Shown: one piece after another, positions 52,606-60,417 of the stretch | Layout of the letters: every line of letters starts with the position of its first letter | Position numbering within the stretch: the stretch's first letter is position 1 | From: Pseudomonas tohonis | Lineage (GTDB): Bacteria > Pseudomonadota > Gammaproteobacteria > Pseudomonadales > Pseudomonadaceae | Assembly: GCF_012767755.2 (NCBI RefSeq) | Contig: NZ_AP023189.1 | Span: 434,001 to 498,000 of the forward strand | Direction of reading: 5' to 3' | Length of the DNA stretch: 64,000 bases | Translations under genes and position numbers: made by a program | The notes under the pieces: generated by a model | What the model saw: the letters and a program-made list of their open reading frames with translations, nothing else | Told to the model about the DNA's origin: nothing | The model's database searches: none

Positions 52606-53264
52606 TACTGCTCGGAATCCCCTGCCGGCTGGGGTTGCGACGCCGGCGGCGGTGCGGGCTGCTCCGTCGGGGTGCCTGCGTCGGTCGTGGGCGCCTGGCC
52701 TTCCAGCCATTTGCGCGAGAGTTCGTCGAGGCGGCCGCTGCTCTTGAGCTTGCTCAGGGCGTTGTTCAGGGCGCTGCGGAAGGCCGGGTTGTCCTTGCGG
52801 AAGGGGATCGCCTGTTCCTCTTCGCTCTTTTCGTCTGGCTGCGCGGCGGGCTTGCCTGGCGCCAGGGACTGGGTCAGGCCGCCTGCATCGGCGCCGCCGG
52901 CGAGCTGCCGGCCGCCGCCCTTGCCGTAGGGTTCGCTGAAGTCCAGTTGCTGGTCCTCGCGTGCGGCCTGGGCCTCGCGGCTCAGCACGATGTCGACGTT
53001 GCCGCTGCGCAGGCCGTCGAGCAGCTTGTCCCGGGGCACGGGGATGAAATCCGCCTTGACGTTGAGTTCGTCGGCCAGGGCGTGGCCGAGTTCGACCTCG
53101 TAGCCGGTCAGCTTGTCTTCCTGGCGGAAGCTGTAGGGCGGCGCGTCCTCCACCAGGGCGATCCGCAGGCTGCCGCGCTCCCAGACGTCGTCGATCAGGT
53201 CGGCACGGGCCAGGGGCGCGACGACCAGGGGGAGCAGGGCGAGCAGGCAGTGCAACAGGCGCAT
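52602..53264 (-). CDS. SBP family 3-like periplasmic protein lacking the second lobe
   Basis: 220 residues with a signal peptide (cleavage near ARADLID, about residue 21). Residues 22-113 are a normal first lobe (GSLRIALVEDAPPYSFRQED, VDIVLSREAQA, LDFSEPYG). The second lobe of about 85 residues that should follow is absent; instead a short Gly/Ala/Pro/Glu-rich linker leads directly into the family's last helix (IPFRKDNPAFRSALNNAL ... SRKWLEG), and a Pro/Gln-rich tail ends the protein. It cannot close on a ligand in the usual way. It may be an in-frame deletion derivative or a repurposed protein. By order it resembles PAO1 PA0314. Confidence 0.82.
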   Translation of the reverse strand: MRLLHCLLALLPLVVAPLARADLIDDVWERGSLRIALVEDAPPYSFRQEDKLTGYEVELGHALADELNVKADFIPVPRDKLLDGLRSGNVDIVLSREAQAAREDQQLDFSEPYGKGGGRQLAGGADAGGLTQSLAPGKPAAQPDEKSEEEQAIPFRKDNPAFRSALNNALSKLKSSGRLDELSRKWLEGQAPTTDAGTPTEQPAPPPASQPQPAGDSEQY

Positions 53265-53401
53265 TTTCAGGTAAACCTCTGGTTCTTCTCGATGGGTGAC
53301 CCGGGCTGGTCAGTTCCAGCGTAGCCATTGCCGGCTAGGCTGCAGGTGAACCTCCGCCGCCGCGAAGGGTCAGTGTGTTGCTTACCAACAAGGAGTCAGT
53401 C

Positions 53402-53836
53402 ATGAAGCTTGCGTTCGCTCCCCTGGGCCTTGCGGCCCTGCTGGCGGTGGTTTCCACCGCGACGTTCGCCGAGATGCCGCGCACACCGGCGCCCGAAGGC
53501 GCGAAGGTCTATTTCATCGAGCCCGCCGACGGCGCCACTGTGGACAAGACGTTCAGCGTCAAGTTCGGTTTGCAGGGCATGGGCGTCGCCCCGGCCGGGG
53601 TCGATTCGCCCGCCACGGGCCACCACCACCTGCTGATCGATGTCGACAAGGAACCGGCGATGAACATGCCGCTGCCGATGACCGACAACCTCAAGCACTT
53701 CGGCAAGGGCCAGACCGAAACCCAGATTACCCTGCCGCCGGGCAAGCACACCCTGCAGTTGCTGGTGGGTGACAAGAACCACGTACCGCTGGACCCGCCG
53801 GTCATCTCCGAGAAGATCACCGTCACCGTGAAATGA
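53402..53836 (+). CDS. DUF4399-domain periplasmic protein
   Basis: 144 residues from the ATG at 53402 with CAAGGAG upstream; an in-frame start at 53375 would include the ribosome site. The signal peptide ends near ATFAEMP (about residue 22). The mature part shows YFIEPADGATV, GHHHLLID, GKGQTETQITLPPGKHTLQLL and DKNHVPLDPPV, which fit DUF4399. The HHH cluster and later His could bind metal. Function unknown. An intrinsic terminator follows. Confidence 0.85.
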   Translation: MKLAFAPLGLAALLAVVSTATFAEMPRTPAPEGAKVYFIEPADGATVDKTFSVKFGLQGMGVAPAGVDSPATGHHHLLIDVDKEPAMNMPLPMTDNLKHFGKGQTETQITLPPGKHTLQLLVGDKNHVPLDPPVISEKITVTVK

Positions 53837-53856
53837 ACGTGAAATCGCGGGCATGA

Positions 53857-53881
53857 AAAGGGAGGCCGAGGCCTCCCTTTT
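53857..53881 (+). terminator. Rho-independent terminator
   Basis: AAAGGGAGGCC-GA-GGCCTCCCTTTT, 20 bp after the DUF4399 stop. The tail is short but the flanking A and T runs make it work in both directions. Confidence 0.85.
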
Positions 53882-53888
53882 CATTGTC

Positions 53889-54012
53889 CAGCTCTGTCGT
53901 CAGGGCTCGCGAGCCAGGGCGAGACAAGGCGGAATCAGCCGAGAAGCGCGGAGTTCACATCTGTAAATGAGCGCTTCCCGGGTGATTCCAACGCCGTATG
54001 ACCGACGTGCAG
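53889..54012. repeat. Long intergenic repeat, copy 1
   Basis: It aligns to 54139-54262 with an offset of exactly 250 bases and few differences. The centre has TTCACATCTGTAAA, a degenerate form of the palindrome that is perfect in copy 2. The 438-bp gap 53837-54274 holds only these two copies, two terminators and a GC-rich spacer; no gene is credible. Confidence 0.85.
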
Positions 54013-54103
54013 GGCTCGCCGGAAGCACCGCGCGGCGGTGCGCGCAGCACACCCTACGGCACGAGCTCATCTTGTCGAGTCTTCAGCTCGAAACGCAGAC
54101 ATG

Positions 54104-54131
54104 AAAAAGGGAGGCCAAAGCCCCCCTTTTT
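54104..54131. terminator. Second terminator-like hairpin, likely for serA
   Basis: AAAAAGGGAGGC-CAAA-GCCCCCCTTTTT, with one A/C mismatch. It is a near-duplicate of the terminator at 53857-53881 and precedes repeat copy 2, so terminator and repeat were apparently duplicated together. It could serve the convergent serA gene on the minus strand. Confidence 0.7.
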
Positions 54132-54138
54132 ATTTACC

Positions 54139-54262
54139 CAGCTCCCTCGTCAGGGCTCGCGAGCTAGAGCGAGACAAGGCGGGAATGGCCGAGAAGCGCG
54201 GAGTTCACATCTGTGAATGAGCACTTCGAAGCCGTTTCCAACGCCGTATCGCCGACGCGCAG
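54139..54262. repeat. Long intergenic repeat, copy 2
   Basis: It contains the perfect palindrome TTCACATCTGTGAA (54203-54216). It starts CAGCTCC and ends CGACGCGCAG, and lies 12 bp from the serA stop. See copy 1 at 53889-54012. Confidence 0.85.
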
Positions 54263-54274
54263 CAGCCCTGGGGG

Positions 54275-55504
54275 TCAGAACAGGACGCGGCTGCGAATGG
54301 TGCCGTTGACGTGCTGCAGCTTCTCCAGCGCCAGGTCCGAGTACTCGGCGTCGACGTCGATCACCACGTAGCCGACCTTGGCGTTGGTCTGCAGGTACTG
54401 GCCGGAGATGTTGATGCCATTGTCGGCGAACACCTTGTTGATCTCGCTCATCACGCCGGGAACGTTGGCGTGGATGTGCAGCAGGCGGTGCTTGCCGGGG
54501 TGCGACGGCAGGGCCACTTCGGGGAAGTTGACCGAGGACACGGAGGTGCCGTTGTCGCTGTACTTGACCAGCTTCTCGGCCACTTCCAGGCCGATGTTGG
54601 CCTGGGCCTCGGCGGTGGAGCCACCGATGTGCGGGGTGAGGATCACGCGATCCAGGCCACGCAGCGGGCTTTCGAACTCTTCGTCGTTGGACTTGGGCTC
54701 GACCGGGAACACGTCGATGGCGGCGCCGATCAGGTGCTCGTCCTTGATGGCGGCGGCCAGGTGGTCCAGCTCGACCACGGTGCCGCGCGCGGCGTTGATC
54801 AGGATGCCGCCCTTCTTGATGGCGCGGATTTCCTTCTCGCCGATCATCCACTGGGTGGAGGGCAGCTCGGGAACGTGCAGGGAGACGATGTCGCTCATGC
54901 CCAGCAGCTCGTGCAGGTCGCCGATCTGCGTGGCGTTGCCCAGCGGCAGCTTGGTCAGGGTGTCGTAGAAGAACACCTGCATGCCCAGGGCCTCGGCCAG
55001 CACCGAGAGCTGGGTGCCGATGGAGCCGTAGCCGACGATGCCGAGCTTCTTGCCGCGGATCTCGAAGGAGTTGGCCGCCGACTTGATCCAGCCGCCACGG
55101 TGGCAGGAGGCGTTCTTCTCCGGGATGCCGCGCAGCAGCAGGATGGCTTCGGCCAGGACCAGCTCGGCGACCGAGCGGGTGTTGGAATAGGGGGCGTTGA
55201 ACACGGCGATGCCGCGTTCGCGGGCGGCGTTCAGGTCGACCTGGTTGGTACCGATGCAGAAGCAGCCCACGGCGATCAGCTTCTTGGCGCAGTCGAACAC
55301 TTCCTCGGTCAGCTGGGTGCGGGAGCGGATGCCGATGAAGTGGGCATCGGCGATCTTTTCCTTCAGCTCGTCATCGGAGAGCGCGCCCTTGAGGTACTCG
55401 ATGTTGCTGTAGCCGGCGGCCTTCAGGGTGTCCACGGCGTTCTGGTGGACGCCTTCGAGGAGAAGGAACTTGATCTTGCTCTTGTCGAGGGAGGTCTTGC
55501 TCAT
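54275..55504 (-). CDS. serA: D-3-phosphoglycerate dehydrogenase SerA
   Basis: 409 residues, the usual length of the E. coli-type enzyme. It has the NAD-binding GIVGYGSIGTQLSVLAEALG segment (residues 155-174 approximately), the catalytic region NAARGTVVELDHLA and the histidine TPHIGGSTAEAQ, and a C-terminal ACT domain (LLHIHANVPGVMSEINKVFA) for serine feedback. It makes 3-phosphohydroxypyruvate, the first step of serine synthesis, and also reduces 2-oxoglutarate to D-2-hydroxyglutarate. It is divergent from an FAD enzyme likely to reoxidise that product. Confidence 0.96.
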   Translation of the reverse strand: MSKTSLDKSKIKFLLLEGVHQNAVDTLKAAGYSNIEYLKGALSDDELKEKIADAHFIGIRSRTQLTEEVFDCAKKLIAVGCFCIGTNQVDLNAARERGIAVFNAPYSNTRSVAELVLAEAILLLRGIPEKNASCHRGGWIKSAANSFEIRGKKLGIVGYGSIGTQLSVLAEALGMQVFFYDTLTKLPLGNATQIGDLHELLGMSDIVSLHVPELPSTQWMIGEKEIRAIKKGGILINAARGTVVELDHLAAAIKDEHLIGAAIDVFPVEPKSNDEEFESPLRGLDRVILTPHIGGSTAEAQANIGLEVAEKLVKYSDNGTSVSSVNFPEVALPSHPGKHRLLHIHANVPGVMSEINKVFADNGINISGQYLQTNAKVGYVVIDVDAEYSDLALEKLQHVNGTIRSRVLF

Positions 55505-55681
55505 CTGCGTACCTATTTGTCCCGGTAGAAAAGTTCAGAAGGCTGTGCGGCAGCTACCCCGGAAAAGGCCTGTGAGGCATGATTCACGGGGTGCGTATGC
55601 TAGCATGTTCTCCTTTTTCCTTGCTCGGTTGCGACCTGAAACGTTCTCAGGGCGACCATGAATGATTCGAGAGTTCCCTTG

Positions 55682-57073
55682 ATGACCAACGTTGCCCTGA
55701 TCGAAGAGCTGAAGACCCTGGTTGAGCCTGGCAAGGTGCTGACCGACGCCGATTCCCTGAACGCCTACGGCAAGGACTGGACCAAGCATTTCGCCCCGGC
55801 GCCCACCGCCATCGTCTTCCCCAAGACCATCGAGCAGGTGCAGGCCATCGTCCGCTGGGCCAACCAGCACAAGGTCGCCCTGGTGCCGTCGGGCGGCCGT
55901 ACCGGCCTTTCCGCCGCCGCCGTCGCCGCCCATGGCGAGGTGGTCGTGGCGTTCGACTACATGAACCAGATCCTCGAATTCAACGAATTCGACCGCACCG
56001 CCGTGTGCCAGCCGGGTGTCGTCACCGAGCAGCTGCAGAACTTCGCCGAGGACAAGGGGCTGTACTACCCGGTGGACTTCGCGTCTGCCGGTTCCAGCCA
56101 GATTGGCGGCAACATCGGCACCAATGCCGGCGGGATCAAGGTCATTCGCTACGGCATGACCCGCAATTGGGTCGCCGGCCTCAAAGTCGTCACCGGCACC
56201 GGCGAGCTGCTGGAGCTGAACAAGGACCTGATCAAGAACGCCACCGGCTATGACCTGCGCCAGCTGTTCATTGGCGCCGAAGGCACCCTGGGCTTCGTGG
56301 TCGAGGCCACCATGCGCCTGGATCGTGCGCCGAAGAACCTCACCGCGATGGTCCTCGGCACCCCGGACTTCGACTCGATCATGCCGGTGCTGCACGCGTT
56401 CCAGAGCAAGCTCGACCTCACCGCCTTCGAATTCTTCTCCGACAAGGCCCTGGCCAAGATCATGGCCCGTGGCGACGTGCCGGCGGCCTTCGAGACCGAA
56501 TGCCCCTTCTATGCGCTGCTGGAGTTCGAGGCCACCACCGAGGAGGTGGCCAACGACGCCCTGGCCACCTTCGAGCATTGCGTCGAGCAAGGCTGGGTGC
56601 TGGACGGCGTGATGAGCCAGAGCGAGCAACAGCTGCAGAACCTGTGGAAGCTGCGCGAGTACATCTCCGAGACCATCTCCCACTGGACGCCCTACAAGAA
56701 CGACATCTCGGTGACCGTTTCCAAGGTGCCGGCCTTCCTCAAGGACATCGACACCATCGTCGAAGCCAACTACCCCGATTTCGAAGTGGTCTGGTTCGGC
56801 CACATCGGCGACGGCAACCTGCACCTGAACATCCTCAAGCCGGACGCCTTGTCCAAGGACGAGTTCTTCGCCAAGTGCGCGACCGTCAACAAGTGGGTGT
56901 TCGAGACCGTGCAGAAGTACAACGGCTCGATCTCCGCCGAACACGGCGTGGGCATGACCAAGCGCGACTACCTCACCTACAGCCGCTCGGAGCCCGAGAT
57001 CGCCGTGATGAAGGCCATCAAGGCGGTGTTCGATCCCAACGGAATCATGAACCCCGGCAAGATCTTCAATTGA
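55682..57073 (+). CDS. FAD-linked D-2-hydroxyacid dehydrogenase (D-2-hydroxyglutarate dehydrogenase-like)
   Basis: 463 residues from the ATG at 55682; an in-frame ATG at 55658 would add eight residues. The FAD_binding_4 domain (ALVPSGGRTGLSAAAV, GSSQIGGNIGTNAGGIKVIRYG quoted in part as GGNIGTNAGG) is followed by the FAD-oxidase C domain with WFGHIGDGNLHLN and EHGVGMTKRDYL. It oxidises D-2-hydroxyglutarate (or D-lactate) with electrons going to the respiratory chain. Divergent placement from serA matches PAO1 PA0316/PA0317, where it clears the D-2-hydroxyglutarate made by SerA. Confidence 0.9.
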   Translation: MTNVALIEELKTLVEPGKVLTDADSLNAYGKDWTKHFAPAPTAIVFPKTIEQVQAIVRWANQHKVALVPSGGRTGLSAAAVAAHGEVVVAFDYMNQILEFNEFDRTAVCQPGVVTEQLQNFAEDKGLYYPVDFASAGSSQIGGNIGTNAGGIKVIRYGMTRNWVAGLKVVTGTGELLELNKDLIKNATGYDLRQLFIGAEGTLGFVVEATMRLDRAPKNLTAMVLGTPDFDSIMPVLHAFQSKLDLTAFEFFSDKALAKIMARGDVPAAFETECPFYALLEFEATTEEVANDALATFEHCVEQGWVLDGVMSQSEQQLQNLWKLREYISETISHWTPYKNDISVTVSKVPAFLKDIDTIVEANYPDFEVVWFGHIGDGNLHLNILKPDALSKDEFFAKCATVNKWVFETVQKYNGSISAEHGVGMTKRDYLTYSRSEPEIAVMKAIKAVFDPNGIMNPGKIFN

Positions 57074-57135
57074 GCAGGCAGGCGGTGGAGCGATCCCCCG
57101 CCTGTTTTGCATCCACACCGTTCAGGAGTCGGTAA

Positions 57136-57801
57136 ATGAGCTATCAGCACCAGTACGTCGACGGCACCCGCATCCATTTCCCCCTCGGCAAGGTCGTGTG
57201 CATCGGCCGCAACTACGCCGAGCACGCCAAGGAGCTGAACAACCCGGTGCCCACCGAGCCGCTGCTGTTCATCAAGCCGGCGTCCAGTGTGGTGGCCATC
57301 GAGGGCGGTTTCTCCATTCCCGAGGACCGTGGCGTGGTGCACTACGAAGCGGAGATCGCCGTGCTGATCGGCAAGCCGCTGTCGCGCAACCCCAGCCTGG
57401 AAGAGGCCCGTGACGCCATCTCCGGCTTCGCCCCGGCCCTGGACCTGACCCTGCGCGACGTGCAGGCCAGGCTCAAGGAGAAGGGCTGGCCCTGGGAAGT
57501 CGCCAAGGCCTTCGACGGTGCCTGCGTGCTGGCGCCCTTCGTGCCGGGCGATGCCATCGAGGCGCTCGACGACATCGGCATCCGCCTGACCATCAACGGC
57601 GACGTGCGCCAGGACGGCAACAGCCGCGACATGCTCAACCCGGTGCTGCCGCTGCTCCAGGCCATCAGCCAGCACTTCAGCCTGCAGCCGGGCGACGTGG
57701 TGCTGACCGGCACCCCCGTCGGCGTCGGTCCGCTGAACAAGGGCGACGCCCTCACCCTGGAACTGGTCGGCCACTCCTCGTTCGACAGCGGCGTCATCTG
57801 A
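57136..57801 (+). CDS. Fumarylacetoacetate hydrolase-family protein
   Basis: 221 residues, start ATG 57136 with AGGAG upstream. FAH fold motifs are CIGRNYAEHAKELNN, the metal-binding VHYEAEIAVLIGK (two acidic ligands), and GDVVLTGTPVGVGPL. Members are acylpyruvases, oxaloacetate decarboxylases or hydrolases with Mg or Mn. It follows the FAD dehydrogenase by 62 bp, the same order as PAO1 PA0318. An acylpyruvate hydrolase or oxaloacetate decarboxylase is the best guess. Confidence 0.88.
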   Translation: MSYQHQYVDGTRIHFPLGKVVCIGRNYAEHAKELNNPVPTEPLLFIKPASSVVAIEGGFSIPEDRGVVHYEAEIAVLIGKPLSRNPSLEEARDAISGFAPALDLTLRDVQARLKEKGWPWEVAKAFDGACVLAPFVPGDAIEALDDIGIRLTINGDVRQDGNSRDMLNPVLPLLQAISQHFSLQPGDVVLTGTPVGVGPLNKGDALTLELVGHSSFDSGVI

Positions 57802-57864
57802 GGGGCGCCAGGGAACTTCGGCGGTGGCAGGCGATCTGACTGCCACCAGCCGAAGCCGTAGCCA

Positions 57865-58788
57865 ATGGCCATGTCCTTTCCCCGCCCCAATTTCCGCACC
57901 TGCACCCTTCTGGTGCTGTTCGCGGCCTGCGTCGCCTCCATCCGCTACCTGCACCTCGATGACCGCGCCTCCCTCTGGCTCAGCGAACGCAACCTGAGCA
58001 AGGGCGAGCGTGCCGCCAGCATCTGGCTGCCGGGCTACAAGGCGGTGCTGCAGGGCAAGCCCCTGGCCGGCCTCGAGAACGACGAGACCTCCGATCTCGC
58101 CTACAACCCGGTCACCGGCACCCTGTTCACCGTCACCGGCAAGGTGCCGCAACTGGTGGAGCTGACCCGCGACGGCGACGTGCTGCGACGCATCCCGCTC
58201 AAGGGCTTCTCCAACCCCGAGGGCGTGGCGGTGCTGGAAAACGGCAACGTCGCGGTCACCGACGAGCGACGCCGCAGCCTGTCGATCTTCCGCCTCGACC
58301 CGCTGACCCGCGAGCTGGACGTAAGCCAGGGCGACGAGTTCGACCTGGGCTTCCCGGATTCCGGCAACAAGGGCTTCGAGGGCATCGCCTGGGACCCCGC
58401 CCAGGGCCGCCTGCTGCTGGGCAAGGAACGCACGCCGGAGATGTTCAGCCTGGCCAGCGACGGCAGCCGCCACCTGGAAGGCGCCCTGCGCCCGCTGCCG
58501 GGCTACGGACTGGGCATGCGCAACCTGTCGGCCCTCAGCGTCGACCCGCGCACCGGCCACCTGCTGGTGCTCTCCGCGCAATCGAACCTGCTGCTGGAGC
58601 TGGACGAGACCGGCGAGCCGGTGAGCTTCATCAGCCTGCTGGGCGGGCTCAATGGCCTGGCCAAGCGCATCCCCCGTGCCGAAGGCGTGGCCATGGACGA
58701 GCGCGGCGACATCTATATGGTCAGCGAGCCCAACCTCTTCTACGTATTCCGCAAGTCCGACGACATCGATGGCCCCGAGCGTGGCTGA
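57865..58788 (+). CDS. SdiA-regulated-domain protein (beta-propeller-like)
   Basis: 307 residues with a non-cleaved or cleavable membrane segment at about residues 11-24 (CTLLVLFAACVAS). The rest has repeated strands such as ENDETSDLAYNPVTGTLFTVTG and NPEGVAVLENGNVAVTDERR, fitting the SdiA-regulated/YjiK family, a six-bladed propeller. It is likely periplasmic and anchored. Function is unknown; it corresponds to PA0319 by order. Confidence 0.82.
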   Translation: MAMSFPRPNFRTCTLLVLFAACVASIRYLHLDDRASLWLSERNLSKGERAASIWLPGYKAVLQGKPLAGLENDETSDLAYNPVTGTLFTVTGKVPQLVELTRDGDVLRRIPLKGFSNPEGVAVLENGNVAVTDERRRSLSIFRLDPLTRELDVSQGDEFDLGFPDSGNKGFEGIAWDPAQGRLLLGKERTPEMFSLASDGSRHLEGALRPLPGYGLGMRNLSALSVDPRTGHLLVLSAQSNLLLELDETGEPVSFISLLGGLNGLAKRIPRAEGVAMDERGDIYMVSEPNLFYVFRKSDDIDGPERG

Positions 58789-58881
58789 CGCGATTCAGCT
58801 TCGCTTAAGGCGCTTTTAAGGCTCGCTTCAGCGCGCGGCCCTAGCCTGATCCCGTCAACCACATCGAACGGGATCAAGCCC

Positions 58882-59229
58882 ATGAACACCAAGTACCTCG
58901 CCCTGCTCCTCGCCCCGCTGTTCTCCAACGCCGCCCTGGCCTCCAGTTACACCGGCCCCGGCTCCACGCCCCAGGTCACCACCGTGGCCGCCGCCATGGA
59001 GGCCGCCGACGACGCCGCCGTGGTGCTGCAGGGTCAGATCGTCAAGCGCATCAAGGGCGATATCTACGAATTCAAGGACGCCACCGGCACCATCAAGGTC
59101 GAGATCGACGACGAGGACTGGCCGCCCCACGCCATCGACGACAAGGCCCAGGTCAAGCTGACCGGCGAGGTGGATCGCGACCTGATGGGGCGCGAGATCG
59201 ACGTCGAGTTCGTCGAGCGGGTCAACTGA
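58882..59229 (+). CDS. YgiW/YdeI-family stress tolerance protein (BOF domain)
   Basis: 115 residues with a signal peptide (cleavage near NAALASSY, about residue 20). The mature part has VAAAMEAADDAAVVLQGQIVKRIKGDIYEFKD (quoted: VVLQGQIVKRIKG and YEFKDATGTIKVEIDD), which is the OB-fold of YgiW/VisP/CarO proteins. These periplasmic proteins respond to oxidative or cationic stress and calcium; the acidic IDDEDWPP could bind cations. A clear terminator follows 17 bp after the stop. Confidence 0.9.
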   Translation: MNTKYLALLLAPLFSNAALASSYTGPGSTPQVTTVAAAMEAADDAAVVLQGQIVKRIKGDIYEFKDATGTIKVEIDDEDWPPHAIDDKAQVKLTGEVDRDLMGREIDVEFVERVN

Positions 59230-59245
59230 TCCAGCCCCTCCCCAC

Positions 59246-59272
59246 AAACGGCCCCATTACGGGGCCGTTTTT
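59246..59272 (+). terminator. Rho-independent terminator
   Basis: ACGGCCCC-ATTAC-GGGGCCGT followed by TTTT, downstream of the YgiW-like gene. Confidence 0.93.
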
Positions 59273-59347
59273 CGTTGGAGGATTTCCTCTTCCGAAAGAG
59301 AGGATGGCGCCTGCCGGGTACGACCCGACTCACAGGCCGGAACGCCC

Positions 59348-60379
59348 TCACGCCACGCTCTCGAACCCCTGCAGCACATTGATCGCGTTGATGCCGATCT
59401 CCTCCACCGCGTAACCCCCCTCCATCACGAACAGGGTCTGCAGGCCGAGCTGGCCGATGATCTCGCCCATGCGCAGGTAGTCCGGGCTGTCGAGCTTGAA
59501 CTGCGAGATGGGGTCCTCCTTGAAGGTGTCCACGCCCAGCGAGACCACCAGCGCATCCGGCGCGAAGGCCGCTATCTGCCGGCAGGCGTCGGCCAGGGCC
59601 TGGCTCCACACCGCCCAGTCGCTGCCCTCGGCCAGCGGGTAGTTGAAGTTGAAGCCGGCCCCTGCGCCTACGCCCTTCTCGTCGGCGAAGCCGAGGAAAT
59701 AGGGGTACTCGAAGCGCGGGTCGCCGTGGATCGAGGTGAAGAGCACGTCGGCGCGGTCGTAGAAGATGTCCTGGGTGCCGTTGCCGTGGTGGTAGTCCAC
59801 ATCCAGTACCGCGACGCGCCTGGCGCCCTTGTCCAGCAGCGCCTGCACGGCGATGGCGGCGTTGTTCAGGTAGCAATAGCCGCCCATGTAGTCGGCGGCG
59901 GCGTGATGGCCCGGCGGGCGGCACAGGGAGAACACCCCGCGCGCGCCCCTGGCCAGTTCGGCCTGGCCGCTGAGGGCGACGTTGGCCGAGCTGGTGATGG
60001 CCTGCCAGGTGCCGGCGGTGATGGGCGCGCCGGCATCGAAGGAGTAGTAGCCCAGGCGGCCGTCGATGTCGGTGGGCTCCACCTGGCGCAGGCGCCGGGT
60101 CGGCCAGGCGATGGGCAGCATGTCGTGGCTGCGGCCCTTGGCCTGCCAGTCGGCCCAGGCGTTCTGCAGAAAGCGCACGAAACCTTCGCCGTGCACCCGC
60201 AGGATCGGCGCGAGGCCGAAGTCCTGTGGCGCCTGGATGGCGCCGAGCTGAACAGCCTTGGCGCGGTCCAGCACCATGTCGGCGCGGCTGGGCTTCTCGA
60301 AGCAGGGGGTGAACTGGCCGCCGATGAGTTCGTGCTTGCCGTGGTGCAGGTGGTGGTCGTCGCTGTAGATGGTCAGCAT
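59348..60379 (-). CDS. aphB: Acetylpolyamine amidohydrolase (histone-deacetylase family)
   Basis: 343 residues from the ATG at 60379 with AAGGAG upstream. Zn ligands are Asp195, His197 (LDVDYHHGNG) and Asp284 (LGVDTFKEDP); His158/His159 lie in RPPGHHA and Tyr323 in EGGYAVEE. These numbers coincide with those I remember for the Mycoplana ramosa acetylpolyamine amidohydrolase. It removes acetyl groups from N-acetylputrescine, N-acetylcadaverine and similar. By order it is PAO1 PA0321 (AphB). The APC permease and a polyamine ABC importer follow in the same direction, so the set imports and deacetylates acetylated diamines. Confidence 0.92.
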   Translation of the reverse strand: MLTIYSDDHHLHHGKHELIGGQFTPCFEKPSRADMVLDRAKAVQLGAIQAPQDFGLAPILRVHGEGFVRFLQNAWADWQAKGRSHDMLPIAWPTRRLRQVEPTDIDGRLGYYSFDAGAPITAGTWQAITSSANVALSGQAELARGARGVFSLCRPPGHHAAADYMGGYCYLNNAAIAVQALLDKGARRVAVLDVDYHHGNGTQDIFYDRADVLFTSIHGDPRFEYPYFLGFADEKGVGAGAGFNFNYPLAEGSDWAVWSQALADACRQIAAFAPDALVVSLGVDTFKEDPISQFKLDSPDYLRMGEIIGQLGLQTLFVMEGGYAVEEIGINAINVLQGFESVA

Positions 60380-60417
60380 GTCCGGCTCCTTGCGGGCTGG
60401 TTGGAGGGTCGGTTCGA

